Origin: Neocallimastix lanati (nom. inval.)
Lineage: Eukaryota > Neocallimastigomycota > Neocallimastigomycetes > Neocallimastigales > Neocallimastigaceae
Assembly (NCBI GenBank): GCA_016946835.1
Contig: JACVTC010000100.1
Span: 467,001-531,000, forward strand
Reading direction: 5' to 3'
DNA length: 64,000 nt
Position 1 is the first letter of the stretch, and every line of letters begins with the position of its first letter. The position numbers were made by a program, and so were the translations under genes. This document shows positions 1-27,398 of this stretch, piece by piece. Below the pieces are notes generated by a model, which was not told where the DNA came from, searched no databases, and was given only the letters and a program-made list of their open reading frames with translations.

Positions 1-644
1 TTAATAATTTCAGATTATCAAAAAAAGAAATGATTATCAACACTAATAAATTTCTGTATAATAAATAACAATTTTCTACTAAACATAAAAGTTATTTTAA
101 AAAATAATTGATAGTTTAACGAGTGTATTTTTCAGTACATATATATTTTATATTAGATAATATTATAATTACTTAAATTATACTAATAAAAGTGAATTTT
201 ATAAAAGTGAATTATGATTTATGAAGTCTTTACTAGAAATTTTAACTATAGATCTATTATTGATATTATATTAAAAATAAGGAACTTATATATTTTATTT
301 TTTTTTATCATTAATAATATATAATATTGTTCTTTTTTTCTTCATTAATAGTGATAAAAGAAGGCAAATTTTTATAAGGCATAGTGACATTATTCGAATA
401 CTTTATATATTCTATAGAAATTTTACAATCAAATGGGGCCAATTAAACTATTATATCAACTAATTATTCTTAAAATTTACTTGTATAACATTTGTATCAT
501 TGACATTATAAAACATTAAATAAGTCTATAATTAAATTAATAGAGATTTTTTTTTATGCTTTACAAGCAATAGGAATTATTCATTAAATCTATATTTAGT
601 TACATTAAACTAATTTATTGAATAAAAAAATTTTTAATTTAACA

Positions 645-687
<43 letters not shown>

Positions 688-689
688 TA

Positions 690-720
<31 letters not shown>

Positions 721-3314
721 ATTATTATTATTATTATTATTATAATTATAAATAAATTTCCAAAGTTTCACTAGTTATTGGCATTACTTATTCAAAAAAA
801 TTTTTTATTAAATTAATAATTATTACTATGAATTTAGTTTATAATTATGAAGTTTAAAATAATTAAAAATATTTTTTAATTTATACATAGAGTTTTTAAG
901 GTTGGTGGCTCGATAATTTAAGAATAAGTTTTCCATTTTTGGTTTAAATATAATAATTTTTAATATAAAAAAAAAAGTTTTAGATTATTTGTTTAATTAG
1001 TATTTGTAGATACAATTTTATAATTTTAACGATTCTTTAAATAAAATAATATCAATTATTAATAAAATAATATATAAAATTATTTTAAAAACTTGAATAA
1101 ACGATCAAATTCCTTATATTACATTGTTTTTTAAGATTTACAAATGTAATAATTATTAATTTAAAGTGTTAAATATTAGGATAAATAATAATTAAACACA
1201 TTTAATATATTTGTGTTTTATTTTTTTTTAAAAAAAAAAAAAAAAGGCATCGATTTTTATATCTAAATATATAAATATAATTCCATAGCATAACATCCAT
1301 ATAAATTTTTTAATTTATTTATCTTTATTAAATAATATTAATTATTATTTATTAATCATTATTTATTATATTTTTATTATTTATTTAATTATTATGTATT
1401 ATTTATTTATTTATTATTTATTTATTATTTTTTAATAATAAATTATTAATAAAATTAATATATTAAAATACAAAACGTGAGTTTAAGCCATAAATTTTTA
1501 TAAATTTAGTAATATTAAAAAATACAATATACAATTTAATATTATTTAATATTGTGGATTTTATTTAAATGTGGATATTTTTTTTTGTTTTGTTTAATTT
1601 TTTATAATGAAATATTTTATGAAATGGAGCATAAATTTTAATTAAGGTTAAAATTTTGCATAAGAAGTAATTATTTTATAACAATACGATTAAAAATTAT
1701 ATTTGGAATGATAATGATGATTATTTATATAATAATGAAAATGAAAAATATGACAGTTAAATTCAAATAAAAATATCTATAATCTTAGTGTTATTAATAT
1801 AATAATATTCTGTTTTTTATTTTATCTTAAAATATTATTTAAATTGAATTAAATAATATAAATTTCATTCTAATTAAATTTTTATTAACTATTTTCATTC
1901 ATTCATTTAAAATTATTATTAATAGCAGTAATTCTATTATTATTAAATTATTATTGTTATGTTATTATAATAATACTACTATTATTATTATTCTATTATA
2001 ATATTATTATTATTAGTATTATATTATTATTAGTAGTATTATTAAAAATATAAAAAGAAATATCTAACAGTGATTAGAAATTTATTATGAAATAAATTAT
2101 AAATGATATAATAAAAACATATTTTCATATATAATACTATTTGTTTTATATGAGAAATTTATTAAAAATACCAAATATTAATAAATGAGATTTTTAATAA
2201 ATACATAATTAAATTTTTATTAATATTTATATTTACTTATTTAATATGTGTGTAAATTTGTGAAAATAATTAGAAAATATAATTAAAACAGTGGTTTATT
2301 GAAAGTAATAGTAAAAACAGGTAAAATAGTAGATTAAATAAAAAATTTAGAAATTGTAGTCAATTATATAATTAAATTAATATAAAACTATGTAATTTTT
2401 GTTAAAAAAATATATATTATTAAAATATGTTAGTAAATACATTATGATTTTTTTTTTTTTATGTTTTATATTTTAATATTAATTTTTTTATATTCTTTGT
2501 AATCATCGATATTTAAATAGATGTATAATTAAGTTTTTGATATAAAATAATTGAAAGATTAATTAGTATAAAGAATATAAATAATAAAAATTTATAAATT
2601 AATAAATAAAAAAAAAAAAAAATTTAAAAAATTTTACACAAAAATAATATATAATATATAAAACATAGAAATACACATATAAATAATATTTTTAATTATT
2701 TCATATTTATAATAAAAATATAATTAAAATAATATAAATAAAAATAACTTTATATTATATTATAAATATAAATATTATAAAATGATTAATCAAATAAAAG
2801 AATTTATTAAAATAAATAATTATAAATACTAAATATAATTATATAAAAGAATCATAAATATTGTTATTAATATTATTTTTATTTTATATTATTTAATACT
2901 TTTTTTATTTTTTTTTTATTTTTATTATGAATGTATTGAATATATATTAATAATTTATAATGCTAATATAATTGTATATGTATATATTAAATATATTAAA
3001 TAATAAATATTGCCTTGAAAAAATGAAAAATGAAAAAAAAAAAAAAAAAAGATAAAACAATTATAAAATTATTAAAATAAAAATGCATAATATATATATT
3101 AATTTTAATTTGAAAAATAAAGATATAATAACTAAAAAATATATTGATTTAATATGTACTAATTTTAATAATTATTTTAATTTTTCTGTTGTTGTTAATT
3201 TATAAACAAGTTTATAAATATTGTATAGATTTTGTTTTTTTTACTTTGTGATATTATTAGATATGAAGGCTTATAATATAATAGTTATGTTTTTATTCAT
3301 TTGAATCTCCCTTA
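1..3314. other. Gene-free A+T-rich flank downstream of CFAP65
   Basis: I see no coding exon here. The stretch is almost pure A/T, with a long T run near 648-683, a TTA/ATT trinucleotide array at about 688-750, and many shorter homopolymer runs. The few G/C-containing spots (for example around 900 and 1490) do not form an open frame bounded by splice sites. The right edge is the 3' flank of the minus-strand CFAP65 gene, whose stop codon is at 3315-3317. Confidence 0.7.
688..750. repeat. (TTA)n microsatellite
   Basis: TTA/ATT trinucleotide array with a few TAATTA interruptions, directly after a long T homopolymer. It is intergenic with no coding role. Confidence 0.85.
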
Positions 3315-16924
<13,610 letters not shown>

Positions 16925-17862
16925 TTTTAACAGATAGTTTAATTTTCTTATATTATTGATTTTTAATTTATATTTAATATGTATATATATTTAAGGAAAA
17001 TGAAAATTATTAATATATATATACATGTACTATTTTTTATTTTTTATTCTTTATTCTTTATTTTTATTTCTATCAATGATATAATATTATATGATTGATA
17101 TAATTTTTTTTTTTTTTTAATTGAAAAATTATAATATATATTTTAATTTAATATTCATTTCATTTTTTTTTTTTTCTTTTGTAAAAAAAAAAGATTTTTT
17201 TTTTCTTTGATTATTATAATTATATTTACTATACAATTACTATTATTAGTATTATTATTATTATCACCATTACTATTATTTTATATTATGATAATTATTA
17301 TAAATATTATAATTTTCGATATTTTAATGCAATAAAATTACCGTTGAAAAAAATATGAACTTTAATTATAACATAAATATATATATAATACATATTTGAT
17401 TTAATTTTTGTCTAGAATTTTTTTAAATAAAAAAAAATTATATGTTCAAATAACTATATATTAATATTTTTCATATAATTTAAAATTTATATTTTATCTA
17501 CGGATATATTTTTTTTAGCATATAGTGAAAAAATATAAATATATAATGAATAATTATCCGTGAAAAAATATCAATAAATGAATAAATACTATATAGTACA
17601 TAAATAAATAATTAATTAATAAGAAATAATATATAAATAAATAGATACTAAAATATTTTGATTAATTAAAAGTCCGAATAATAAAAAAAAAATTTTTTAT
17701 ATTTTTTATTATAAATATTATTATTTAAAATTTCTTTTTTTTTAAAAAAATAAAAAATTTGTTGGTTAACCAATAATCTGTAGAATTAGCAAATTAATTT
17801 TAAATTTTATTTTAATAAAAAATTTATTTAAATGTTAAATTACGAAGCAGGAATATTATACA

Positions 17863-17895
<33 letters not shown>

Positions 17896-18064
17896 TAGTA
17901 AATTCAGTTTAATATATAAATAATTAAATTAAATAATAAATATAATAAATAATATTTTTTTTTCTTAAATATTAAATAAATTAAAATAAAAATTTAGTAT
18001 TATGATTGTTGTAATTTTTTCTATTTATATGTTTGTTTTATTTTAAAACATTATTTTAATAAAT
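16925..18064. other. Intergenic region, 5' of CFAP65 and 3' of EME1
   Basis: No exon is recognisable. The region must hold the CFAP65 promoter and the EME1 terminator, as both genes are on the minus strand. It contains a 12-bp perfect palindrome TTGGTTAACCAA (17762-17773), a spaced inverted repeat ACGGATA/TATCCGT (around 17500-17556) and a poly-A run at about 17868-17893. No TATA box can be singled out because nearly everything is A/T. Confidence 0.6.
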
Positions 18065-18177
18065 TCAAATTGCTTTATGACATCCATTTTCATCAGTAAA
18101 CCATTCATAAATTCTTTTAGAAATACTTCTTCCTATTTTTCTTACATTTCCATTACTTGAAACAATCTAAATAAATG

Positions 18178-18208
<31 letters not shown>

Positions 18209-18271
18209 AATTAAAATTAATATTCTTATGAATCAATTTAATAAATTTTATTTTATTATTATATATAATAA

Positions 18272-18315
<44 letters not shown>

Positions 18316-21300
18316 CAAGATCTTCAATCAAAGATTCACCAGCTTCCGAATTTAACTGTTGATAAGTATCATAAAGTGACCATACTGTTGGATATTCTTT
18401 TATAATTCTTTCAATAATAGTTGGTGAAATTCTGTATACTTCTTCAAGCATACGATACCATATTTTTGAATTTTCAACTTCTGTTCTTATTTTATTATAA
18501 GTACAGAAATTATTAGAATGTTCAATTTTCTCTCTAAATATTTATTTATTATAATAAATAAAGAATATACAATTATATTAAAAAAAAAAATTATTTTTTT
18601 TTTTGATATTAATAATTTCATTTTTATATATTTATAATTGTATTCTTTTATATAAATATATATATATACTTACTTAAAAGGTGAAATTGCAATTTCTTTA
18701 GTAAATGTACAGATCCATTCAACAGTTTTATCCCATCCAGAACTAAAAATAATTAAACATTCACCTGTCATCTGTAACCATAAAAAAGCCTCCTCTAATG
18801 TTTGTTGATTAGGATAGTTGGAAAGAGAACTTTTCAATTTAATATATTTTCCCATATCTACACCACAATAGCTTCGTTTATCACGAGTTGACTCTTCTTC
18901 ATTGGCCTCTTTTCTTGAACGTCTAGGCTTATTAGGAGTCAATTGAGATTTCATAATTTCTCTCATCTTACGATTTTCTAATACATTTCTCTTTCTATAA
19001 TAATCATTTAATCCCTCGATTAAAAAAATCCATCTCTTTTTCTTTAATCCATTCGAATCAGCTGAGAGATTAAATAATTTATTTTCTAATGGAGTATTCT
19101 TTAATCTATTAATAAAGCTTGATTTAAGTTCATTAAAACAGAGTTTTATATCTTCAAGAGAAGAGGCCTTATTTGCAAAATCTAATGCTGATAAGCGAAA
19201 TAGTACAAATTCTTCATTAATAACATACTCTTTTTTAGTTCCTTGATAAATATTTAAATCTTTATTATATCGATAATTAACTCTTCTTTTCCAAGTGACT
19301 GTATTAGGTATAGGATGTTCTAAGTAACGTACTTCAACATTTAATTTTTTCAAATTTTTTTCTAATAATTCACAAGGAGGAATTTCTTCTTCTTCATTTT
19401 TCTTATCATTAGAACCTTCTATTATTAGAACATTTTTGCTCGTTTTACATTCATCATTTTCATTCTCTAAACTTGTTTCAGAAGAAATTAAAAATTCCTG
19501 TTCAAAACTGGTTAAATCAGTTATATGAAAACCTTCATCTAAACAAATTATCATTTCTTTACAAGCTTCTATTTTTGTTTTAAGTTTATTTAATTTCTCA
19601 ATTTTATTTTGTTCTTTTCGTTTTTGTAATTTTTCCTCTTTTTCCAACTTATGAAGTCGTTTTTGCAATTCACGTTGACGCTTTTTCTGTAACTTTATTT
19701 CTTCATGTTGTTTCCTCCTTTTTTCTTTTTCCTCTTCCCTACGTTTTCTTTTTTCTTCTTTTGATTCATTTGTTTTCATCTCATTTTTATAATTATTTTT
19801 ATCCTTCCTGTTATCACTCAATTTTTGACTATTTTTTTCATTTAATCGTTCATCTTCTCCGTGATTATTTAAACTCTGTTCTTTTTTATATCTATACTTC
19901 ACCTTTTCTAAATTATTTGAATTAGATTTATACTCATCTCTACGTCTCCTTTTTTCATCTTGTGATTCATTTAAATTTTGTGAATTAAATGTTGATGAAT
20001 AATTTTTCCGCTTCTTACTATGACCACTATTCTGAATCTCTTCAATAGTTTTTGTTTCTGATTCAAATACATTTTCATCTTCATCAGAACTAAATTTGTA
20101 TTTAGAATGAATACTACTTTTTGCATTAAAATTTTCAGTTAAATTATTATCATGACTTTTACCTTTCTTTTTCTTTTCAATATCATCAAAATTTTGACTT
20201 TTCAAATTATTAATTTTTTTTTCAGTATTAAATTCATTTTGAATTAAAGATAAAAAATCTGATTTTAAATTCATAGTATCCTCATAATTTAATATAGATG
20301 TATCAAATGGGGAATAATGATTATCTATAATAAATGGGTCTTCAAATAAATCTTTAGTAACTTCATTTTTCTTTTCATCTTCAATTTTTTTTGATATGGG
20401 ACTATTTAAATTAACAGTGATTTTTCTCTTATTATCGTTGATCTTTAATAATTTATTATTATCATTATCTGAAAAACACAAATCAAGATTATTATTAAAA
20501 AAATCATTTGTACTAAAATTATGATTTTTACGGATATCATTTTTTATAAAAGTCTTTACCTCCTTTTTATTTTTAATAAAATTATCTTTATTATTATCTA
20601 ATATTTTACTGTTTCTATTATAATAATTATTAATACTAGCGTTATTATTATTGTTATTCTTATTTTCATTGTTATTATTATTATTATTATTTCCATTACT
20701 ATCATTTTTATTATTATTACTAAATAAATTTTCATCAAAAGAAATAATATCATCATTGAAATTTCCTTTTTTCTTTTCAATTTCTTTATTAAATAATGAA
20801 TTTAAATTATTGATTCGTTCAAAACTTGAATTGATTACTTTTTCATTATTAAATATGGAATACTTTTCGAATTTTTTTGAATCAATTTTAAATTCGCTTA
20901 AATTAATATTTTTTTCCTTGATAATTTTATTATTATTACTATTATTATTTAATTTTTTTGAATTATTGACACCATTTAAAATTTCATCAACATTCAAATT
21001 AAGTGTAAAATTTTCAGGATTATAATTTAGATGTTTATATCCAGGTTGTGAAGGAGGCGATAAAAATAATTCATTTCTTATCATATGATCAGAATCTTTT
21101 CTTTGATTCAAAGAAATATTTTTATTTTTAAATTTATCTTTATCTTTAATTCCATCAAAATTTACCTTATTACTCAATGAATTTAAACCTTTATTATTTG
21201 GAGTAGAATGGAACATTTCCATATTATTTTTATCATTTTTATTTAAATCATCAAAATTTGACTCTTCTTCAAACTTTGTAATTTTGTCTTCTATGGACAC

Positions 21301-21450
21301 AGAACTTCTAATTGGACTAATTAATTCATTTTCTTTATCGATAAAAAAATCTTTGAAAAAAGTTTGGTCCATGGAAATATCATCAATATCATCCTTTTTT
21401 ACATTGTCGGAAATCAACGATTTATTATTATCAGCATATGAATTATCCAT
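18065..21450 (-). CDS. EME1: EME1-type subunit of the Mus81 structure-specific endonuclease, 3 exons
   Basis: Non-catalytic partner of Mus81, which cuts branched DNA and recombination or replication intermediates in the nucleus. Exons: 21450-18674, 18533-18314, 18166-18065; they join in frame to 1032 aa. Residues 1 to about 470 are Asn/Lys-rich and look disordered. About 470-620 is a highly charged Lys/Arg/Glu coiled-coil stretch. About 630-925 is an ERCC4-type nuclease fold, with IICLDEGF, HPIPNTVTWKRR, RWIFLIEGLNDYYRKR and FTKEIAISPFK. The last two exons encode the helix-hairpin-helix-type tail (RKIGRSISKRIYEWF). I see no ERKxxxD active-site motif, as expected for EME1 rather than Mus81. 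The frame stays open 33 nt upstream of the chosen start, but without an ATG; 21450 is the first ATG. The N-terminal region is much longer than in animal EME1. Confidence 0.9.
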
Positions 21451-22252
21451 TATTAAGTATATGTAATAATTTTTTTTTACCAAAATCTTAATATCAAAGT
21501 AATGTCTTTATATATAAATATTTAATTTAATTTTTATTTTGTTTCTTATGTTTAATTAATCTTGAAATTTTATCATCAAATTTATAATCCATTGATTATT
21601 CATTCCCAATGATTTTTTTTGATTTTTTCTTTCTACAAATTCTCATAGTAATTAATAATTATTTATGAAAAAAAATATATAGATAAATAATTAATTTTTC
21701 TTTATATTTATACAATATAAATAAAATAAAACGTTAATTTTTATGGCAATTATTAAATTGAAAGAGAATAAAATGAAATTTATACTTTTTTTATTTTTTC
21801 CATTTTTTTTATTATTTTATTATACTTTTATCAATATATAATTAAAATTTAAAAAAAAAAAAAAAAAAAAAAATTAAATAAAAATTATATATGATCAATT
21901 TTTAATTAAATTTTTCATTATTTTTTTTTTTTATATAGAAAATTACAAATCTAACCCACTAATAATTAATAATTAATTTATTAAAAATGATACTATTTTT
22001 TTTTTATAAATTATCAAATATTGTAACAACTTTATAATTTTATACTAATTATATTCCTATAATTTTACATAAGAGTTCTAAATTGTTCCTGTTAATTAAA
22101 AATTCTTAGGTACTCCCTTATGGAATTTTACTAGAAATTTACAATAATAACATAAAACAACAATATGTATTAAATATAGTTATTATTTATTTTGAACTTA
22201 ACTCTTTTGCTATTTGCTTAATATTATTAATATTTATCAATTATCTTTATTA

Positions 22253-22415
22253 ATGAAGTTAATGTTAACTCGTCATGGTAAGTATTCCTGTTGCTAGTGT
22301 TGCTAGACTATATAATTGTTAGTACAAAGAGTACTTGATCTGTGATAGGATTGATTTAGTTATTCCTCCTTTGATACCTCTCATTAATCCCAGCCTAAAA
22401 AAAAAAAAAAAAAAA
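22253..22415 (+). other. GC-richer island ending in poly-A; exon-like start or retroposon remnant
   Basis: About 140 bp with far more G and C than its surroundings, followed by a run of 19 A. On the plus strand it opens with an ATG whose short frame reads MKLMLTRHG, directly followed by a perfect 5' splice consensus GGTAAGTATT. This resembles the N-terminus of a histidine-phosphatase (RHG) protein, but no further exon is visible downstream. It also holds a 5-bp stem hairpin (AGTAC-AAAGA-GTACT, near 22321-22335) and a direct repeat GTTGCTAGT/GTTGCTAGA. The poly-A end recalls the retroposon at 27413, but I see no clear target-site duplication. On the minus strand the poly-A is a poly-T followed by AG, so a minus-strand exon is also possible, though stops occur in every frame. 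Confidence 0.35.
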
Positions 22416-22989
22416 TTAATAAATTTTGTATTAATAAAAAATATTTGTAATACCGACTTAAAAATTAAAATTTTTGATTATTGCTAATATTATATTATTA
22501 TATATATATAAAAAGGAGAGAGATTAAAAAAAGTAAAATTAAAATTTTAATAACACAAAATTATTCCATCATATTTTCATTGCTCTGCTTATATATATAT
22601 TTATATTTTTATTATTATTGTCAAAATTTGGAGAATATTAATTTACATACTAATTATTTTTATTAATATGAATATTAAAGAAACATTTACATAATATTAA
22701 TTTTTAATAATATTAGATTTTGGAGAAAAATTATATTATGAAAATAACAATATATATTTAATAGATAATAACGGTTAATAATAATTAACAATAAGTAATA
22801 ATAAGTAATAATATTTAATAATAATTATTATTAATAATTAACAATAAGTAATAAGTAATAATATTTAATAATAATTATTAATAATAATTAACAATAAGTA
22901 ATAATAAATAATTGTAAATAATAATAAATAATAATAAATAATAATAATAGTAATAATAATAAAAAAATAAATAATAAATAAACAAACCA

Positions 22990-23043
22990 ACAGACAAACA
23001 AACAAATAAATAAATAAACAAATAAATAAATAAATAAATAAAC

Positions 23044-23074
<31 letters not shown>

Positions 23075-23075
23075 A
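22990..23075. repeat. (AAAT/AAAC)n tetranucleotide array
   Basis: Tetranucleotide array of AAAT and AAAC units. It produces overlapping Leu/Tyr/Phe/Ile open frames on the minus strand that are not genes. Confidence 0.9.
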
Positions 23076-23497
23076 AAAATAGAAAATAATAATATTGGGC
23101 AAACAATGATAAATGCTAAATTCAAATTCAGTAATAATTAGAATTAAAATTATATAAGAAGTTATAATAATTTTCAGAAACAATTTGCTTTATCAATTTA
23201 TCAGCATTGATTTTCTTTATTTAGTTACATTTAAATCAAAAAGAAAAATATTTTTATTAGTTATTTTAATACTTCAAATTTTTAATAGCTTTCAAAAATT
23301 ATTCCATAAATTTTCATTCCTATTTATATGTTAATATTTAAAAATTTTTTTATTATTAATATAATAATAATAATAATAATAAATAAACAATAAATACTAA
23401 TGATAAATAATGACACTATTAATAATAAATAATAATTAAAATAATAATTTCTTAAATCAAAAATATCTCATTTTATGAAATAACATTTGAAGTAAAA

Positions 23498-23528
<31 letters not shown>

Positions 23529-23707
23529 GGTCAAAATTCATTATTAAATTAATATAATATTCAAATATATATATTAACATTTAATTCATTTTTGTTCAAT
23601 TTTTATTAGAATTTTTCAACTATTAATCCACAAAAAATTATTTAAAATTATATTAACATATTCATTTAAGATATATCGAAATATCTAAAACAAACAAACA
23701 AATAAAT

Positions 23708-24010
23708 AAATATAAAAATAAAAAATAAATATAATAATAAAAAATAAATATAATAATAAAAAATAAATATAAAAATAAAAAATAAATATAAAAATAAAAA
23801 ATAAATATAAAAATAAAAAATAAATATAAAAATAAAAAATAAATATAAAAATAAAAAATAAATATAAAAATAAAAAATAAATATAAAAATAAAAAATAAA
23901 TATAAAAATAAAAAATAAATATAAAAATAAAAAATAAATATAAAAATTAAAAATAAATATAAAAATAAAAAATAAATATAAAAATAAAAAATAAATATAA
24001 AAATAAAAAA
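23708..24010. repeat. 19-bp minisatellite
   Basis: About 16 head-to-tail copies of a 19-bp A/T unit (TAAATATAAAAATAAAAAA in one phase). The left end has AATAAT variants and one unit near 23941 carries a change. Because 3 x 19 = 57, it gives an open frame of 116 codons on the minus strand with a 19-residue period; this is a repeat artefact, not a protein. Confidence 0.93.
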
Positions 24011-24052
24011 CTTCAATCTCTATTGATATTAATAAAAATTAATAAAATAAAT

Positions 24053-24103
<51 letters not shown>

Positions 24104-24774
24104 AAATAATTTTATTAATAAATTAATAAAAAAAGTAAATGAATTAGTATATATTAAGATATATTATTTTAAATTTTATCCGTTATATTATTATATATTA
24201 GACTTTTTAATATATAAAAATTTAATAAAATATAATTATAAAATATGTTAATCGATAACCTTATCTTTAATAAATTTTTAATTTATGGAAATATATATAA
24301 AGCAAGTAACTTTTTTTTATTTATTTTTTTTTAATTACTTAATATATTATCAATTAAAGTTTTAAAAAAAACAACTCATAAATTTTGGCGAATAGATATG
24401 AAGATAATTTAATTTATTTGTCTGGTTTGTTAATTTATTATATTAAAAATCTCATTTATATTTAATTGTGGTGAAAAGGGAAAGTATCTAAACGAGTAAA
24501 ACAAAAAAATGACTTTTATATTTTTGTTTTTATTTTATCCCAGAAATTTATTTTTTTATTCTTTAATTTGATATTTAATATAATTTAAACTAATATGAAA
24601 ATTATTAATATAAATATTTATAGATAAGCAAATATTATTCATCTTTTTTCATTTATTAAATATAATGTATAATATATATAAGGATATGATCAGCATTTTT
24701 GGTAATCAATTATTTATGAAGTCATCATTGAACAAATAATCGTAAAAGAAAAAAAAGGAAAAACAATTTTATTA

Positions 24775-24915
<141 letters not shown>

Positions 24916-25040
24916 TATTTCTCAAAAAATTTATTATTTTTATTTTTATTTTTATTTTTGTGATTATAATTATAGAAAAATGGAATGAATTTTGGGTTTC
25001 ATTATTTTATATATTACTAATAAAAATAAGAAAATAAAAA

Positions 25041-25071
<31 letters not shown>

Positions 25072-27398
25072 TAATAAGAATTATATAAAATAAAAATAAA
25101 AATAAAAATAAAATAATAATAATAATAATAATAAAATAATAATAATAATAATAATAAGAAGAATTATAAAAAAAAAATAAAATAAATAAATAAATAAGTA
25201 ATAATAATAATAATAATAATAATAAGAATTATAAAAAATAAAAATAAAAATAAAAATAAAAAATAAAAAATTAAAATGTGATAATGTAAAAATAAGGAAA
25301 TGAAGAAAGTTAATCTTTTTTAATTTTTTTTTTTTATGTTCAAAATTTTCTTTTGGTATATATATTTATTTTAGATTTCATTTATATAACTTAAAAGAAA
25401 TTTTGATATGTTGATAATATATTTTATTATATATATATATATATATATACGAAGAAAAAAAATAGTATAACAATAAAAATTAAATGAATGATGAAAATGA
25501 TTTTAAAGAAATTATAATTATATATGATTAAAATATTTTTTACTAAATTAAAGGAATTAAAGGATATTAATTAAATTTGATTATTGGAGATATTATTATT
25601 TTATTTTATTTCATCAGATTGTATAAAATAAAGATACGAAAAATAATAAAAAAAACAAAAAGCAAAAACAAAAAAATGATTTTCATAATATTTTTTTGCT
25701 TCATTTTTTTTTATTTCATTTCATTCCATTTTTATTTTTATTAATACTTTACATTTTTGTTATAATTTAAGTATTAATTTTATTTTATTTTATATGTTTT
25801 ATTTTTATTTTTATTTTTATTTTTATTTTTTTTATTCTTATTTGGCAAAAATTATGTAATAATGAAATAATTATTTACAATAATAGTACTATAGACAATT
25901 AACTTATATTATATAATGAATATAAAAAATTTTATAACATTTAAAATTTTATTACATTTTAATTATTTTTTATAATAAAACAAAATATTTTCATATACTA
26001 TATTTTTATATTATTGATGTTTGATATTTATAATTAATAATTATTAGTAATATAGATTAATTTATAAATATTGATAGATTGCCTATATAATATAATTTGT
26101 TTAGCCTTAAAAATTTTATAAGTTCATTCTTTTTTTATATTTTATTGAAAAGCTACTCAAAATATGATGTCTTCAAGTTCTGTATTTTTCTTTCTACTTT
26201 ATTTTATTTTATTTTATTTATTTTTTAATAAAATACTTGATCTCAGATAAAATATATACATTTTATTTAAATAATGAAAAAGGCGTTTCAAGTAATTACG
26301 TACATATCATTTAATCAAAGATAGTGTACTTATAATATAATTAATTCCTTTTTTTCTTTTTTTTTTTTTTTTTTTTTTTTTCTCTTTATTTTGAACTTGT
26401 GTTAAATATTACAAAATTATTTGATTTAAAAATAATTATTAAAAATGTTTAATATTAAATTTATTACATTTCAATAAAAAAAACTATATACAAAGAAATT
26501 TAATGGCTAATAATTATTTCTTTTCATATTAAATTTTAATTTATTTGCTATATGAATTATTATGGTATACATTTTTTTATAATTTAATTTAAAAATGTTT
26601 ACATTATCTTATTATTATCTTTTTTTTTAATTATTATAGTTATTATAGCCAAGAATTTAATTGATTAATAAAAGTTAAAAAATAATTTCTTAATTTGAAA
26701 ATAGAACATTTTAATTAATTATGTCAAAACTTTATTTTTCAATGATGAGTAATTTATTATAATATGAAATTTTTTAAATAATATATTTACATAATAAATA
26801 TTAAATAAAATATGTCTATCAAGTAGATATTGTGGAAATAAGGAAGCTATTATACATCATAATGTATTTTTTTTTTTTTTTTACGGTTTTAATCATAAAT
26901 AACTATACTACTTCATCAATATTGTTAATAAAATGACTCGAATTTTTTTTTTAACATATTAAATAATTTAAAAATAATTTATTAATATTATTAATTATTG
27001 AATTATGGGATTTGCTACTTAAATAATATATTCATTAAACAATTTATTATTAAAATTATATTACATAAACAATTTATTTTTAAAAATTTTATTTTATTAC
27101 ATAAACAATTTTTTGTAAAAATTTTATTAATTCATGTATTATTTAATAAGAAAATACAAAAAAAAAAAAAAATAATAATGATAAATATATTTATAAGATA
27201 TAAATATGAATTAGTTAGTCACTCTTTTATAAAGAATCAAGAAACTTAATATTATCAAACTATAGTTATTATAAAAGATAAAAAGTATTTTATTTATTGA
27301 ATAAGTATAATAGAAAAATAGTTATGGTTCATGATTAAGTTCAAATCAAATATAATATTATTAGAAATTAGTTTACAGTATTACAATTTTGTTCTTTC

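Noticed and set aside
21451-21483. Earlier EME1 start, extending the frame by 11 codons
   Set aside because: The frame is open but its first codon is TTG, not ATG; the next ATG at 21450 is the natural start.
23666-24016. 116-codon minus-strand open frame, Phe/Ile/Tyr/Leu-rich
   Set aside because: It is a reading of the 19-bp minisatellite, with an exact 19-residue period and no start context or neighbouring exons.
26998-27249. 83-codon plus-strand open frame
   Set aside because: It consists of imperfect repeats of a TTACATAAACAATTT unit, contains a poly-A run, and has no recognisable domain or codon bias.
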